Under the pieces are notes generated by a model. It did not search any database. It was not told where the DNA came from and worked only from the letters and a program-made list of their open reading frames with translations. This document shows positions 1-8,957 of a DNA stretch of 64,000 nucleotides, in pieces. The DNA is from Verrucomicrobiia bacterium (GTDB lineage: Bacteria; Verrucomicrobiota; Verrucomicrobiia; Limisphaerales; JAEYXS01), in contig DASWYF010000024.1 of the NCBI GenBank assembly GCA_036405135.1, forward strand, positions 124,001 through 188,000. The letters run 5' to 3'. Each line of letters opens with the position of its first letter. Positions within the stretch are counted from its first letter, which is position 1. The position numbers and the translations under genes are program-made.

Positions 1-1032
1 CATCAATCGCCCGCCACGATCATAATTCTCCTCCTTGGAGCGTTTCTTGGCCTGCTCTTCACGAGCCTTCTTGACCTGCTCGGAAACAAGATCCCATTTG
101 TTGATCACCACGATGCACGCTTTGCGGCATTTGATGATGTGATCCGCGATTTTTTTGTCCTGCTCGGTGATGCTGACTTCTGCATCGATGACCAGCACGA
201 CGATGTCACTGCGATCAATCGCGTCTTCCGTGCGCTTCGCGCTAAAAAACTCGATGCTGTCATCCACGCGCCGTGCCTTGCGGAGACCGGCGGTGTCGAT
301 GAGCAGATACTGCTGGCGGATGCCATCCGTCTCCACTTCGAAAGGCACATCCACCGCATCCCGCGTCGTGCCAGGGATTTCACTCACGATCACGCGCTCA
401 GACTGGGTGAGCGCATTGATGATCGAGGACTTGCCCACATTGGGCCGTCCCACGATCGCCAGCTTCAATGGTCCTTCCGGAGCCTTCTCGCCTTCAGCCA
501 AGACTGGTTTCTCTTCCGGCACGTAAGGCGGCAGTAGGGCGACAGAAGCCTCGATCAAAGCATCAATGCCCATGCCATGGATCGCCGTCACCGGGAAAAT
601 TTTTGAGAAACCCAACCGGCTGAACTCCACGGACTGGCCTTCTACACCCGCATGGTCCACTTTGTTCACCGCCAGTAAAATAGGCTTACCGCTTGCGCGC
701 AACCGTTTGGCCACTTCAAGGTCCAACGGCACAATGCCTTCCTGCACATTGACCACGAGAATGATCACGTTTGCCGATTCAACCGCCAGATCCACCTGTT
801 CCACGGCTGCCTTGGTGATCACATCCTGCGCTTTCTCGCCGCGCATCAGACCGATACCACCCGTGTCGATCATGGTGTAGGGACGACCACGCCACTCCGC
901 TTCGGCTGTGACACGATCACGCGTCACACCGGGTTGATCATGTACAATAGCGAGGCGCCGCCCGATAATGCGGTTGAACAGGGCGGACTTGCCGACATTC
1001 GGCCGTCCTACGATGGCGATAATTCCAGACAT
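1..1032 (-). CDS. der: GTPase Der (EngA), ribosome assembly; 3' end cut by window edge
   Basis: Double-GTPase that acts in late assembly of the 50S ribosomal subunit. The first G domain is at the N terminus, with Walker A GRPNVGKS at residues 9-16 and the G3 motif DTGG at 56-59, then an NKVD specificity motif near residue 120. A second, separate GRPNVGKS lies near residue 191 and is followed by DTAG and NKWD. Two tandem G domains in one chain is the defining layout of Der. Only 344 codons are inside the window; the C-terminal KH-like domain is missing because the gene runs off the left edge, not because it is broken. The ATG at 1032 starts directly with the first beta strand before the P loop, as in other Der proteins. 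It is divergent from the exported protein gene that starts at 1224. Confidence 0.97.
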   Translation of the reverse strand, partial: MSGIIAIVGRPNVGKSALFNRIIGRRLAIVHDQPGVTRDRVTAEAEWRGRPYTMIDTGGIGLMRGEKAQDVITKAAVEQVDLAVESANVIILVVNVQEGIVPLDLEVAKRLRASGKPILLAVNKVDHAGVEGQSVEFSRLGFSKIFPVTAIHGMGIDALIEASVALLPPYVPEEKPVLAEGEKAPEGPLKLAIVGRPNVGKSSIINALTQSERVIVSEIPGTTRDAVDVPFEVETDGIRQQYLLIDTAGLRKARRVDDSIEFFSAKRTEDAIDRSDIVVLVIDAEVSITEQDKKIADHIIKCRKACIVVINKWDLVSEQVKKAREEQAKKRSKEENYDRGGRLM

Positions 1033-1223
1033 CGCGCCCAGCATGGGGCTGGAAAGGCTTTCGGCAAAGGGAAAAAACTTGGGCATTCGAGATATAGAGC
1101 TGGACCTTGGACTAAGGGATTATGAGTCCTCTGCTCTATCCGCTGACCAAATTGGCAATAAAACGGCTGATTGCAGGCTTGTGAGCGGGCATCGTTTCAC
1201 GGTTAATTGGCAAGATAACACGC

Positions 1224-2522
1224 ATGAGTCGTCACCTAGCATTATCACGTCGGACCGCCATCAAAGCAGGAGTGGGTTTTGTCCTGGCTGCCCCATTCAT
1301 ATCGCGAGCGGAGACTTCCAAGGCCGAAACCGCCGCCCAATCTGCTCACGTCGAACTGTGGCGTCGTTTGATCGATAAGCACGATGTGATGCTCGATTTC
1401 GCCGACCTCGATGGAAAAGTGATCATACCCACGCCCGAAGAGTGTCGTGAAGGCAAGCCCAATGCGCTCGGTTGGTGGAGCCCGATCGAGAATGGCGGGT
1501 TCTTTAACGGCCTCTATATCGAAGCCATGGTGGACCGCTGGAGTGTCACCAAGTCCAAGTCTGATGCCGAGAAAGTCCGCCGCATGGCCCGCGGCCTCAT
1601 GAAACTCGCCTCTGTCAGTTCGGTGAAAGGTTTCGTAGCCCGTGGCATGGGCACCGATGGCGTGAGCCATTATCCGATGGGCTCCAATGACCAGACAGCT
1701 CCTTGGCTCTCCGGTCTGTGGCGTTATCTGCAAACAGATCTGCCGGATAAAGCAGAGCGGGCGCAGATCGTCGCCAAGGTGATCGAGACGGTGGAAGTCA
1801 TCATCACGTTGGGCTGGAAGATGCCCGCAGAAGAGCCCTTCAAGATTCGTGGACAATTTCACGAGATCAGTTGGGAAAGCTCACCCCGCGTTCTGTTCGT
1901 CCTTAAATGGATGCACCAGCTCACTAAGGATGCGAAATGGGACAAGATGTATCGACAGGCGATGCAAGAGGTTGGCGGTAAGAAGAACATCTCCCGCTTG
2001 GCTGCCTGTGAAGGCGGCATGATCTTCGAGCACGGTCCCCGTCATTCATGGACCGCCTCCATCCCGAACTCCTGCCTGCGCGCCCTATGGGAAATGGAGA
2101 CAGATAAAGAATTGAAAGCCGCCTATACGAAGGGCTTGCAGGCAGGAGCCACTGTGGCGATGGAAAGCCTGCCCATCGGCATGCAGTTCAATAATGATGA
2201 TGTTAAAAAATTCGAGCACGACTGGCGGGTGATGAACCAATGGTGGAAACCCCAGCAAACGGAACAGGAAGCTGTGGCACTGGCCCAGATGCAGTTGCGC
2301 GAATACGGAAAAGTGGCGCCACGTCGCGGTCAGGAAGTGAACGGCGTGCGCGAACCAGCCTTTGCTGCTTGGGTAGTTTCACTGGCACCCGATAAGACGA
2401 TATTGAAGGAACGCCGCGAGCAGTTGGAAAAGATCGTGGCGCATTACCGTTACGAACGGTTGCTCTACTCGCAATTCTTCCCGCTGGAGAACGTGTGGTG
2501 GAGACTCCGTCGCGAATTCTAA
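1224..2522 (+). CDS. Exported protein of unknown function with Tat-like signal
   Basis: 432 aa. The N terminus has a twin-arginine stretch (LSRRTAIKAG) followed by a hydrophobic run and a likely cleavage site after FISRAE, so export by the Tat system is inferred. The rest is helix-rich with many Trp residues (GWWSPIENGG, WLSGLWRYL, NQWWKPQQ), a composition seen in alpha/alpha-barrel carbohydrate-active proteins, but no catalytic motif is recognised and no function is claimed. The stop is only 7 bases before the next gene, so the two are probably co-transcribed. Together with the following DUF4185-like, esterase and lactonase genes it suggests a small set of extracytoplasmic enzymes acting on sugars or esters. 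Confidence 0.8.
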   Translation: MSRHLALSRRTAIKAGVGFVLAAPFISRAETSKAETAAQSAHVELWRRLIDKHDVMLDFADLDGKVIIPTPEECREGKPNALGWWSPIENGGFFNGLYIEAMVDRWSVTKSKSDAEKVRRMARGLMKLASVSSVKGFVARGMGTDGVSHYPMGSNDQTAPWLSGLWRYLQTDLPDKAERAQIVAKVIETVEVIITLGWKMPAEEPFKIRGQFHEISWESSPRVLFVLKWMHQLTKDAKWDKMYRQAMQEVGGKKNISRLAACEGGMIFEHGPRHSWTASIPNSCLRALWEMETDKELKAAYTKGLQAGATVAMESLPIGMQFNNDDVKKFEHDWRVMNQWWKPQQTEQEAVALAQMQLREYGKVAPRRGQEVNGVREPAFAAWVVSLAPDKTILKERREQLEKIVAHYRYERLLYSQFFPLENVWWRLRREF

Positions 2523-2529
2523 ACTGAGA

Positions 2530-3606
2530 ATGAAGACGAGAACGTCACCGACATTGTGGCTATTGTTAGCGTTCATCGGCTTGTCCACTTCGCTACAAGC
2601 TGCGGATTCAGCACGTATAGCTCCATATCCGCCGAGTCCGGTAATTCAATCGATCGAATGGGCACCAACCAATAGCATCATCATCCAGGCCAAAGACGGC
2701 GATAACTGGCCGGTGACATGGGCGGATGATGACGCGCTGTATACGACGTGGGGTGATGGCACCGGCTTTGTCCCGAAGGTGAAGGGAAAGCTGAGTTGTG
2801 GGTTCGCGCGAGTCATTGGCGGACCGGATTTTTTCAAAGGCGAGAATATCCGCTCAAACAGTGAACAACTGGGGCAGGGCCGGGATGGACTGAAAGGCTG
2901 GGGGATATTGTCAGTGGAAGGGGTGTTGTATCTCTGGTTTGGTCACGCCGATAAGAAAGGCGGTGAAGCGCAATTGGCCTGGTCCAAGGATCACGCCAAG
3001 ACATGGACCTTTGCGGATTGGAAGTTTCCTGAATTCGGTTTGGTGGGCTTTATTAATTACGGCAAGGACTATCAAGGTGCCCGCGATGAGTTCGTCTACG
3101 CCTATTCGCATGACGGCCCGAAAGCGGACACGCCCGCCGACCGTTTCATCATGATGCGAGTTCCTAAAGGCAAGATCGCTGAAAAAGCTGCATGGGAATT
3201 CTTTGAAAAGTTGGACGCACAGGAGAAACCAGTGTGGACTAGGGATATTGCCAAGCGCGGCGCCGTCTTTACCCACAAAGATGCCTGCTTGCGTTCAGCG
3301 ATGACTTACAACGCGGCTTTGAAGCGCTATTTCTGGTGGCAGCACATCCCTTTGCCGGCCGGAGCAAAGGACCGCGGCGATACTCGATTTATCGGCGGCT
3401 TTGCCATCTATGATGCCCCAGAACCATGGGGCCCTTGGACCACGCCTTATTTTACGAGCGAATGGGATTTCGGTCCGGGTGAGCATGGTGATTTCCCATC
3501 CAAATGGATGAGTGCGGATGGAAAGACCATGTCTCTTGTCTTTTCCGGTCATGATGCTTTTTGCGTGCGGCGAGCTACGGTGAAGTTGAAAGAAGCAGCC
3601 AAATGA
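2530..3606 (+). CDS. Secreted DUF4185-like propeller protein
   Basis: 358 aa with a clear Sec signal peptide (positively charged start, hydrophobic core LWLLLAFIGLSTSLQA, Ala-rich cleavage site near residue 24). The mature part has repeated aromatic/Gly/Asp blocks (WPVTWADDDALYTTWGDGTG, LSVEGVLYLWFGH, AQLAWSKDHAKTW) that look like blades of a beta propeller of the glycosyl-hydrolase 43/DUF4185 kind. The assignment to DUF4185 is from pattern memory and moderate. The ATG follows the upstream stop by 7 bases, so the gene is probably read in one transcript with the Tat-type protein. Role inferred: binding or cleaving an extracellular carbohydrate; no catalytic triad could be assigned. Confidence 0.75.
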   Translation: MKTRTSPTLWLLLAFIGLSTSLQAADSARIAPYPPSPVIQSIEWAPTNSIIIQAKDGDNWPVTWADDDALYTTWGDGTGFVPKVKGKLSCGFARVIGGPDFFKGENIRSNSEQLGQGRDGLKGWGILSVEGVLYLWFGHADKKGGEAQLAWSKDHAKTWTFADWKFPEFGLVGFINYGKDYQGARDEFVYAYSHDGPKADTPADRFIMMRVPKGKIAEKAAWEFFEKLDAQEKPVWTRDIAKRGAVFTHKDACLRSAMTYNAALKRYFWWQHIPLPAGAKDRGDTRFIGGFAIYDAPEPWGPWTTPYFTSEWDFGPGEHGDFPSKWMSADGKTMSLVFSGHDAFCVRRATVKLKEAAK

Positions 3607-3661
3607 CCGGTCCACTTGGCGGTTGCACGGTGAATCCTGAACAGAGATAATTTTGAAAACC

Positions 3662-4546
3662 ATGAATCATCTGAAAACGATTTTGCTGGCAGTGTTCTGC
3701 TTTGGTACAGCACTGACAGGCTCAGCGGCGGATAATAAACCGAAGCTTTCCTCCTATCACGAAGTGCAAGCGGGCGTGCCGACGGGAACGCTCACGAAAT
3801 ACACCAACTTCACCTCGCAGATTTTCACGAATACGACACGCGATTGGTGGGTCTATGTGCCCGCGCAATACAAGAAGGAGAAACCAGCGTGCGTGATGGT
3901 ATTTCAAGACGGTCACGACTATGTGAACCTGAAAGGCAATTGGCGCGTGCCGACGGTGTTCGATAACCTCATCGCCAAGGGCGAGATGCCGGTGACCATC
4001 GGTATCTTCATCAATCCCGGTCACAATGGTAGCTACAAGCCTGAGAATGCCTGGCGCGTGAGCAATCGCAGCTTCGAATACGATTCCTTGGGCGACCGCT
4101 ATGCGCGTTTCCTCGTCTATGAGATTCTGCCGGAAGTGAAAAAGCTCGGCTACAATATCACCGATGACCCAGAGGGCAGGGCGATCAGTGGTGCCAGCTC
4201 CGGCGGCATCTGCTCCTTCACTGTGGCGTGGGAACGGCCCGATCAGTTCCGCAAAGTGCTGAGCACCATCGGCAGTTTCGTCGATCTCCGTGGTGGTCAT
4301 GTGTATCCTTATCTCATCCGCAAGACGGAGAAGAAGCCCATCCGTGTTTACCTGCAGGACGGCAAGAATGATTTGGATAATCCCTTCGGCAACTGGCCGC
4401 TGGCAAACCAGATGATGTCCTCTTCACTGAAATACATGAAGTATGACCACCGTTTCGATTTCACCGAAGGTGAGCATAACAGCAATGCAGCAGGACCTTT
4501 ACTGCCCGAGGCGTTGAAGTGGTTGTGGACGGGGTATGGTAAATAA
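3662..4546 (+). CDS. Secreted alpha/beta-hydrolase esterase (enterochelin/feruloyl esterase type)
   Basis: About 294 aa. A Sec signal peptide (hydrophobic core TILLAVFCFGTALTGSA) precedes an esterase-D-like fold. The region DWWVYVPAQYKKEKPACVMV is the usual first strand of this family, FQDGHDY resembles the oxyanion-hole segment, SGASSGG (GxSxG) is the nucleophile elbow with the catalytic Ser, and GEHNSN near the end supplies a good candidate for the catalytic His. The family hydrolyses ester bonds in siderophores, xylan-linked ferulate or similar; the real substrate is unknown. A TTG three codons upstream (3653) also opens the frame, but the ATG at 3662 is preferred. It continues the run of exported enzymes in this region. 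Confidence 0.88.
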   Translation: MNHLKTILLAVFCFGTALTGSAADNKPKLSSYHEVQAGVPTGTLTKYTNFTSQIFTNTTRDWWVYVPAQYKKEKPACVMVFQDGHDYVNLKGNWRVPTVFDNLIAKGEMPVTIGIFINPGHNGSYKPENAWRVSNRSFEYDSLGDRYARFLVYEILPEVKKLGYNITDDPEGRAISGASSGGICSFTVAWERPDQFRKVLSTIGSFVDLRGGHVYPYLIRKTEKKPIRVYLQDGKNDLDNPFGNWPLANQMMSSSLKYMKYDHRFDFTEGEHNSNAAGPLLPEALKWLWTGYGK

Positions 4547-4586
4547 GCGCGTTGAAATTGCGGTTTAGCCCGTTTACATTATCGAT

Positions 4587-4799
4587 ATGTCCACTAAGGA
4601 ACTGATCAGGACTGCGAATGAGCTGAACTCGGAAGAGAGAGTCTTTCTGGCTGCTTATTTGAAGCATTTGGCACGGGTAGATGACCCGGCTTACCGCACG
4701 CAGTTGACGCAGTTGAATGAGGAGATTGACAGTGGTAAACGGTTCACACTCCAGCAGGTGAAACGCTTGCATAAAGCACTGGAAAAAGAGGGGCTGTGA
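4587..4799 (+). CDS. Putative antitoxin of a RelE-type toxin/antitoxin pair
   Basis: 70 aa, highly charged, predicted helical (MSTKELIRTANELNSEERVF is a helical N terminus, and the C-terminal half is Lys/Glu-rich). No domain is recognised on sequence alone; the antitoxin call comes from its size, charge and the 4-base GTGA overlap with the RelE-like gene directly downstream, the usual translational coupling of type II pairs. Antitoxins of this sort bind the toxin and repress their own promoter. It sits between the esterase and the lactonase genes. Confidence 0.6.
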   Translation: MSTKELIRTANELNSEERVFLAAYLKHLARVDDPAYRTQLTQLNEEIDSGKRFTLQQVKRLHKALEKEGL

Positions 4800-5050
4800 C
4801 ATCGCGCTGGCAATTCGTTCTGAACGAAAGTTCTGTGGATTTCCTGCTGGCGTGTCGTGCGCCAGATCGACGCAGGTTGCTTCGCGTTTTAGACCAACTG
4901 GCGGATGATCCTTATCATGCTGGCGATTTTGAGTCTGTTGATAATGTGGGGAGAACGATCCAGATCAAACGTTCTGGATATTATCTGATCTCGTATTGGG
5001 CTGATACGGGGCCAAAGGAGTTGCGGATCATCAATATCGAAAAGGTCTGA
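4796..5050 (+). CDS. RelE/ParE-like toxin
   Basis: 84 aa starting with GTG inside the stop of the preceding gene. The pattern fits the RelE/ParE fold: N-terminal WQFVLNESSVDFLL strand-helix, a helix RRRLLRVLDQLADDPYHAG with the common D-x-P ending, and a C-terminal beta sheet (GRTIQIKRSGYYLISYWA, KELRIINIEKV). RelE members cleave ribosome-bound mRNA while ParE members attack gyrase; the sequence does not allow a choice. The typical RelE C-terminal Arg/Tyr cluster is weak. Followed after 4 bases by the lactonase gene, so it may have been inserted into an older run of secreted-enzyme genes. Confidence 0.68.
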   Translation: MTSRWQFVLNESSVDFLLACRAPDRRRLLRVLDQLADDPYHAGDFESVDNVGRTIQIKRSGYYLISYWADTGPKELRIINIEKV

Positions 5051-5054
5051 TTGT

Positions 5055-6041
5055 ATGGTGAATAAACTTTTTTGTGTCGGCTTCATTGCTCTCTTGGCGA
5101 GTTTGTCTGTGGCCAAAGGACAAGACCTTTCAGTAGACATGACCCTGCACCGCCTCGTTCTATCGGATACGAAATGGGAAGTAGTCGCCGATGGCCTTGG
5201 CTTTGCCGATGCGCCTTTGTCGGATGACAAAGGTAACTTCTACTTCTGCGACATGCGCAGCACACCGCCAGTGATCTGGAAAGTGGCCCCGGATGGTGCG
5301 AAATCCAAAGTGATCGAAGGTATTCCCGTGAGCGGAATGAAGTTCGGTCCCGATGGCCGTCTCTATGCCGGTGCTGGTACAGGCAAAGACAAGCACCTCT
5401 CGGCATTCGAGTTGCCCAGCGGCAAAGAAACGATTCTCGCTAAGGATGTTGCTCCGAACGATCTCGTAGTGACACACAAGGGCTACATCTACTTCACCGA
5501 GACGGGCAAGAAACAGATCGTGTTCGTGAATGCGAAGACCGGTGAATTGAAAGTAGCAGATACAGGAACAGTCACTGCACCGAACGGCATCGCACTATCG
5601 CCGGATCAGCGAACCCTGGCCGTTTCCGATTCACGTGGAAGACACGTGTGGACTTACTGCATCGAACCCGATGGTAAGCTGACTCCTGGTGTTCCCTTCA
5701 TGACCATGCGCACGGATGTGGACCTAAACGCCAAGAGCGCAGATGGACGCACTCCCGTATATAAAACGGCCAGCGGCGGTGACGGCATGAGTTCCGATCT
5801 GTATGGACGTATCTATGTTTCCTCGGCAATCGGTGTGCAAGTGTTCGATCCCACTGGCCGTGAGTGTGGTCTTTTGCCCAAGCCATATGAAAAGGGCATG
5901 ACCAGCGTGCATATCGGTGGTCCTAACGGCGAATACATCTACGTGACCCAGGCAGACAAAGTGCTTCGTCGCAAAGCGAACGTGAAAGCGTTCTATCCAT
6001 GGCTCGGCCCAGTGGAAGCAATTCCACTGCCGGTGAAGTAG
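5055..6041 (+). CDS. Secreted SMP-30/gluconolactonase family protein
   Basis: 328 aa. After a signal peptide (VGFIALLASLSVAKGQ) comes a six-bladed propeller of the SMP-30/gluconolactonase/LRE type. Supporting blocks: the blade motif ADAPLSDDKGNFYFCD, TAPNGIALSPDQRTLAVSDS (the conserved N-G-hydrophobic-x-x-S-P-D segment holding a divalent metal ligand), and GGDGMSSDLYGRIYVSS. The family hydrolyses sugar lactones, with a metal bound by Glu/Asn/Asp; the first Glu ligand is not evident here, so enzymatic activity is likely but not proven. The ATG at 5055 follows the toxin stop by 4 bases. A second, divergent family member lies at 42149-43036. Confidence 0.85.
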   Translation: MVNKLFCVGFIALLASLSVAKGQDLSVDMTLHRLVLSDTKWEVVADGLGFADAPLSDDKGNFYFCDMRSTPPVIWKVAPDGAKSKVIEGIPVSGMKFGPDGRLYAGAGTGKDKHLSAFELPSGKETILAKDVAPNDLVVTHKGYIYFTETGKKQIVFVNAKTGELKVADTGTVTAPNGIALSPDQRTLAVSDSRGRHVWTYCIEPDGKLTPGVPFMTMRTDVDLNAKSADGRTPVYKTASGGDGMSSDLYGRIYVSSAIGVQVFDPTGRECGLLPKPYEKGMTSVHIGGPNGEYIYVTQADKVLRRKANVKAFYPWLGPVEAIPLPVK

Positions 6042-6046
6042 TCCAC

Positions 6047-6445
6047 ATGAGTGATGGAAAACGCATTCCGACGGATGGAGGCGAGGCGTTGAGCCAGAGT
6101 CCATTTGCATCGCTTTCAAGTGATGGCTTACCGGAAGGAGCGGAGGTGCCTTTGGCAGTCACTCCTGCCAAAACCTCCCAAAGGGGAACACCGAATAAGA
6201 ATCGCGGGCGCGTCGATATCATCCGTCAGAAAGCAGGGCGGGGTGGTAAGACCGTGACGGTAGTAAAAGGCTTTGTCGGAATCGGCCTGCCTGAGAAAGA
6301 ACAGCTCGCCAAGAAGATGCAGAGATCATGCGGTGTTGGAGGCACGGTGAAAGACGGGCAGATAGAGATTCAAGGCGACAAGCGCGACGAGGTTGCCCGT
6401 ATTTTGAAAGAAGCCGGATTCAGGCCTGTCTTTGCCGGTGGCTGA
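6047..6445 (+). CDS. SUI1/eIF1-like translation factor (YciH type)
   Basis: 132 aa. The C-terminal 80 residues are a SUI1 domain: RVDIIRQKAGRGGKTVTVVK, then GLPEKEQLAKKMQRSCGVGG, DGQIEIQGDKRDEVARIL and a final hydrophobic strand. Bacterial SUI1 proteins (YciH) bind the small ribosomal subunit and affect start-site choice. The first 50 residues are a low-complexity Ser/Gly/Pro-rich leader. The longest frame begins at 5999 inside the lactonase gene; the ATG at 6047, just after the lactonase stop, avoids that overlap. The stop TGA directly abuts the stop of the convergent permease gene (see 6443-6448). Confidence 0.88.
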   Translation: MSDGKRIPTDGGEALSQSPFASLSSDGLPEGAEVPLAVTPAKTSQRGTPNKNRGRVDIIRQKAGRGGKTVTVVKGFVGIGLPEKEQLAKKMQRSCGVGGTVKDGQIEIQGDKRDEVARILKEAGFRPVFAGG

Positions 6446-7720
6446 TCACTCGTAGCGCAGCGATTCGATCGGATCCAGGTTTGCCGCCTTATATGCCGGA
6501 TACGTTCCGAACACCACGCCCACTGCAGAACAGATCAGCAATCCCAATGCCACCCAATCCACAGGAATGACGGGTGGTGTCTCGAAATAGATCGCTGCCG
6601 CATTGCCGCCGCCCACACCTAAGATCACGCCGATCAACCCGCCGATCTGGCAGATGACCACGGCCTCCATGATGAATTGCGTAAGGATGTTCCGCTTCTT
6701 CGCCCCGATCGCACGTCGAACACCGATCTCGCGCGTGCGTTCCGTAACGGACACGAGCATGATGTTCATGATGCCGATGCCCGCCGCGAGCAGGGAGATG
6801 GAGCTAATCACCGTCACGCCTACGCGCACCGCAAAGGTCAGGCTGCGGAATTGTTCGATCAGCGAATCATTCGACATGATCTCGAAATCATCCGGCTGAC
6901 CTGGTTGCACCTTGCGGACAGCGCGTAGAATGCCACGTGTCTGCTCGATGGTGTCATCAAATGCCTGTGCGCTTTCCGCCTGTACCAAAATTGAAAGACT
7001 GCGCCATCGTGCGCCATAGCGATTCAATCCTGTAGACATCGGGATGGCCATAAAGTTGTCCTGTCCCGCCCCGCCCATCCCGCCCTTGGCTTCCAGATAA
7101 CCGACGACCATGTATTTCACGCCGTCAAACTTCACTTCTTCGCCCACGGGTGAACTGTGCGGGAACAGTGATTTCGCCAGATAATTGCCGAGCACGCACA
7201 CCGCTCGCGCACTCTCCATATCGCCTTGGCCGAAGGCGCGCCCTTGCTCGATCACCCAGTTCTTCGCCTGAAACACACCGGGCGTCACGCCGTTCAATTG
7301 TACGTCAGGGTTCGTTGTAAAATAGCGCGAGGAGGCTTCCGAACTCATTAAGCCAGTCTCGGCGCCAATGGTCTTGGCCATGGTTGCACGACGCTCCAGT
7401 GCGTGCACATGCTCCATCATCAGATTCTGCCGACGGCGATACTTTTCCCAGCCGCTCGGGCCTTCGAAGGAGATGCCCGGCCAGCGGCTTACGGCGAACG
7501 TATGCGTGCCCAATCCGCTCAATTCCGATTCCACATTGCGTTGCAAAATACGCATCGCCGTCATCACGACGATGATGGAAAACACCCCGACCACCACGCC
7601 CGAAAGGGTGAGGGTGGAACGCAGCTTATGCGCCGTGACCGCCGCGATCGCCATACGAAAGCTTTCCACCGCCTCTCCCCAGAGGACGCGCCACGCACGG
7701 CTTTTATTCTTGTTAGCCAC
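6446..7720 (-). CDS. MacB-like ABC transporter permease (second permease)
   Basis: 424 aa. One TM helix near residues 35-58 after an amphipathic N terminus, a large periplasmic MacB_PCD domain (about 60-280), then three TM helices forming the FtsX domain, with the conserved GIGIMNIMLVSVTERTREIG and VRRAIGAKKRNILTQF segments. This is the MacB permease layout without a fused ATPase. GTG start at 7720. Ten bases downstream of the first permease gene and part of the same minus-strand operon as the ATPase and adaptor. MacB-type systems use mechanotransmission to push substrates from the periplasm through an outer-membrane channel; no TolC gene is nearby. Confidence 0.92.
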   Translation of the reverse strand: MANKNKSRAWRVLWGEAVESFRMAIAAVTAHKLRSTLTLSGVVVGVFSIIVVMTAMRILQRNVESELSGLGTHTFAVSRWPGISFEGPSGWEKYRRRQNLMMEHVHALERRATMAKTIGAETGLMSSEASSRYFTTNPDVQLNGVTPGVFQAKNWVIEQGRAFGQGDMESARAVCVLGNYLAKSLFPHSSPVGEEVKFDGVKYMVVGYLEAKGGMGGAGQDNFMAIPMSTGLNRYGARWRSLSILVQAESAQAFDDTIEQTRGILRAVRKVQPGQPDDFEIMSNDSLIEQFRSLTFAVRVGVTVISSISLLAAGIGIMNIMLVSVTERTREIGVRRAIGAKKRNILTQFIMEAVVICQIGGLIGVILGVGGGNAAAIYFETPPVIPVDWVALGLLICSAVGVVFGTYPAYKAANLDPIESLRYE

Positions 7721-7729
7721 GGTAAATGA

Positions 7730-8953
7730 TTATTCCACTCGCAAAGCTTCCACCGGATCCATCTTCGCCGCCCGCCATGCGGGAAAGAATCCGGCGAGCA
7801 ATCCGGTGATCAGTGAAACTCCCAGTGCCAATCCGATGACCATCGGTGAGATCCGCATCGGTAGAACATTGGAAGCGCCTATTGCTGCCAGCCAGGCTAA
7901 CGCCAATCCAATCAAGCCCCCCAGCAGACAAATGAGTGCTGCCTCCAAAAGAAACTGGAGCATGATGGCGCGGCGCTTCGCCCCTAGTGCCTTTCGCAGG
8001 CCGATCTCCTTGGTCCGTTCCGCCACACTCACGAACATGATGTTCATGATCCCGATGCCGCCGACAAAGAGTGACAGGCCGGTGATGAACAGCCCGACTG
8101 CGGCGATGACACCGCCCACACGCTGAAAGGTGTTGATGAAGGCTTGCTGTTCGTTGATGGCAAAATCATCCGGATCTTCCGGAGCAACGTTGCGCAACTT
8201 GCGCATGATACCACGGAACTCCTCACGTGCCTCGGGCAGTTTCTTGATGTCATTCACCTTGATACGGATCATCACGTTTGGCCGCCAGCTTATGACTTGA
8301 TTGAAACGGGTGATGGGGATGAACACCTGATTATCGAGGCTCTCCATGGAGAGAAAGCTGCCGCGTCTGCCGATCACGCCCACGACTTCAAATGTGCTCT
8401 CGCCGATCCTCACACGTTCTCCCAATGGTGAAGCAAAGGGGAAGAAATTGGACGCCACATCGGCACCAAGCACGCACACGGGTCGCGCACCATCCACTTC
8501 TGCCATGGAAAGAAATCTTCCGGCTGTCAGGTTCAATCCGCTGATCAAAGCGGTTTGTTCCGTGGTGCCGACAATAGTGACCGAAGTGGCTACGGCATCG
8601 TTGTAGCGCACCGTCCGCCGTGAAAATGTCTCAGCCGAAACGGCCATGGCGTGCTGAGATTGCTTCGCCAGTGCCTTGGCTTCCGCGATCGTGATGTCCC
8701 GGCGATTTCGCATCTTCCACCAAGGCTCCTCATTGAACCACGGATACTTGTCGATGAAGACCACATCCGCACCGATGGCAGAGATGCTTTTGAGGAACGC
8801 CTGGTTCAATCCATCGATCGCTGCCGCCATCAGGCTCACTGTAACAATGCCTACCACGATGCCGAGTGTGGTCAAAGCCGCACGCAGTTTGTTGGCGCGG
8901 ATCGCATCTAGTGCGATCCACAAGCCCTCAAACAGTTCAGCGATAAATCTCAT
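7730..8953 (-). CDS. MacB-like ABC transporter permease (first permease)
   Basis: About 407 aa. It shares the layout of its neighbour: first TM helix (LRAALTTLGIVVGIVTVSLM), periplasmic domain, then GGIGIMNIMFVSVAERTKEI and LRKALGAKRRAIMLQFLLEA before the last two TM helices. The longest frame begins at 8977 and would overlap the ATPase gene; the ATG at 8953 leaves a 4-base gap after the ATPase stop and gives the usual N terminus MRFIAELFEGLWIALDAIRA. The two permeases are about one third identical by eye, so they may form a heterodimer around one ATPase dimer. Confidence 0.92.
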   Translation of the reverse strand: MRFIAELFEGLWIALDAIRANKLRAALTTLGIVVGIVTVSLMAAAIDGLNQAFLKSISAIGADVVFIDKYPWFNEEPWWKMRNRRDITIAEAKALAKQSQHAMAVSAETFSRRTVRYNDAVATSVTIVGTTEQTALISGLNLTAGRFLSMAEVDGARPVCVLGADVASNFFPFASPLGERVRIGESTFEVVGVIGRRGSFLSMESLDNQVFIPITRFNQVISWRPNVMIRIKVNDIKKLPEAREEFRGIMRKLRNVAPEDPDDFAINEQQAFINTFQRVGGVIAAVGLFITGLSLFVGGIGIMNIMFVSVAERTKEIGLRKALGAKRRAIMLQFLLEAALICLLGGLIGLALAWLAAIGASNVLPMRISPMVIGLALGVSLITGLLAGFFPAWRAAKMDPVEALRVE

Positions 8954-8957
8954 GGCA

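Noticed and set aside
566..880. Plus-strand frame within der
   Set aside because: Shadow of the Der coding sequence on the minus strand.
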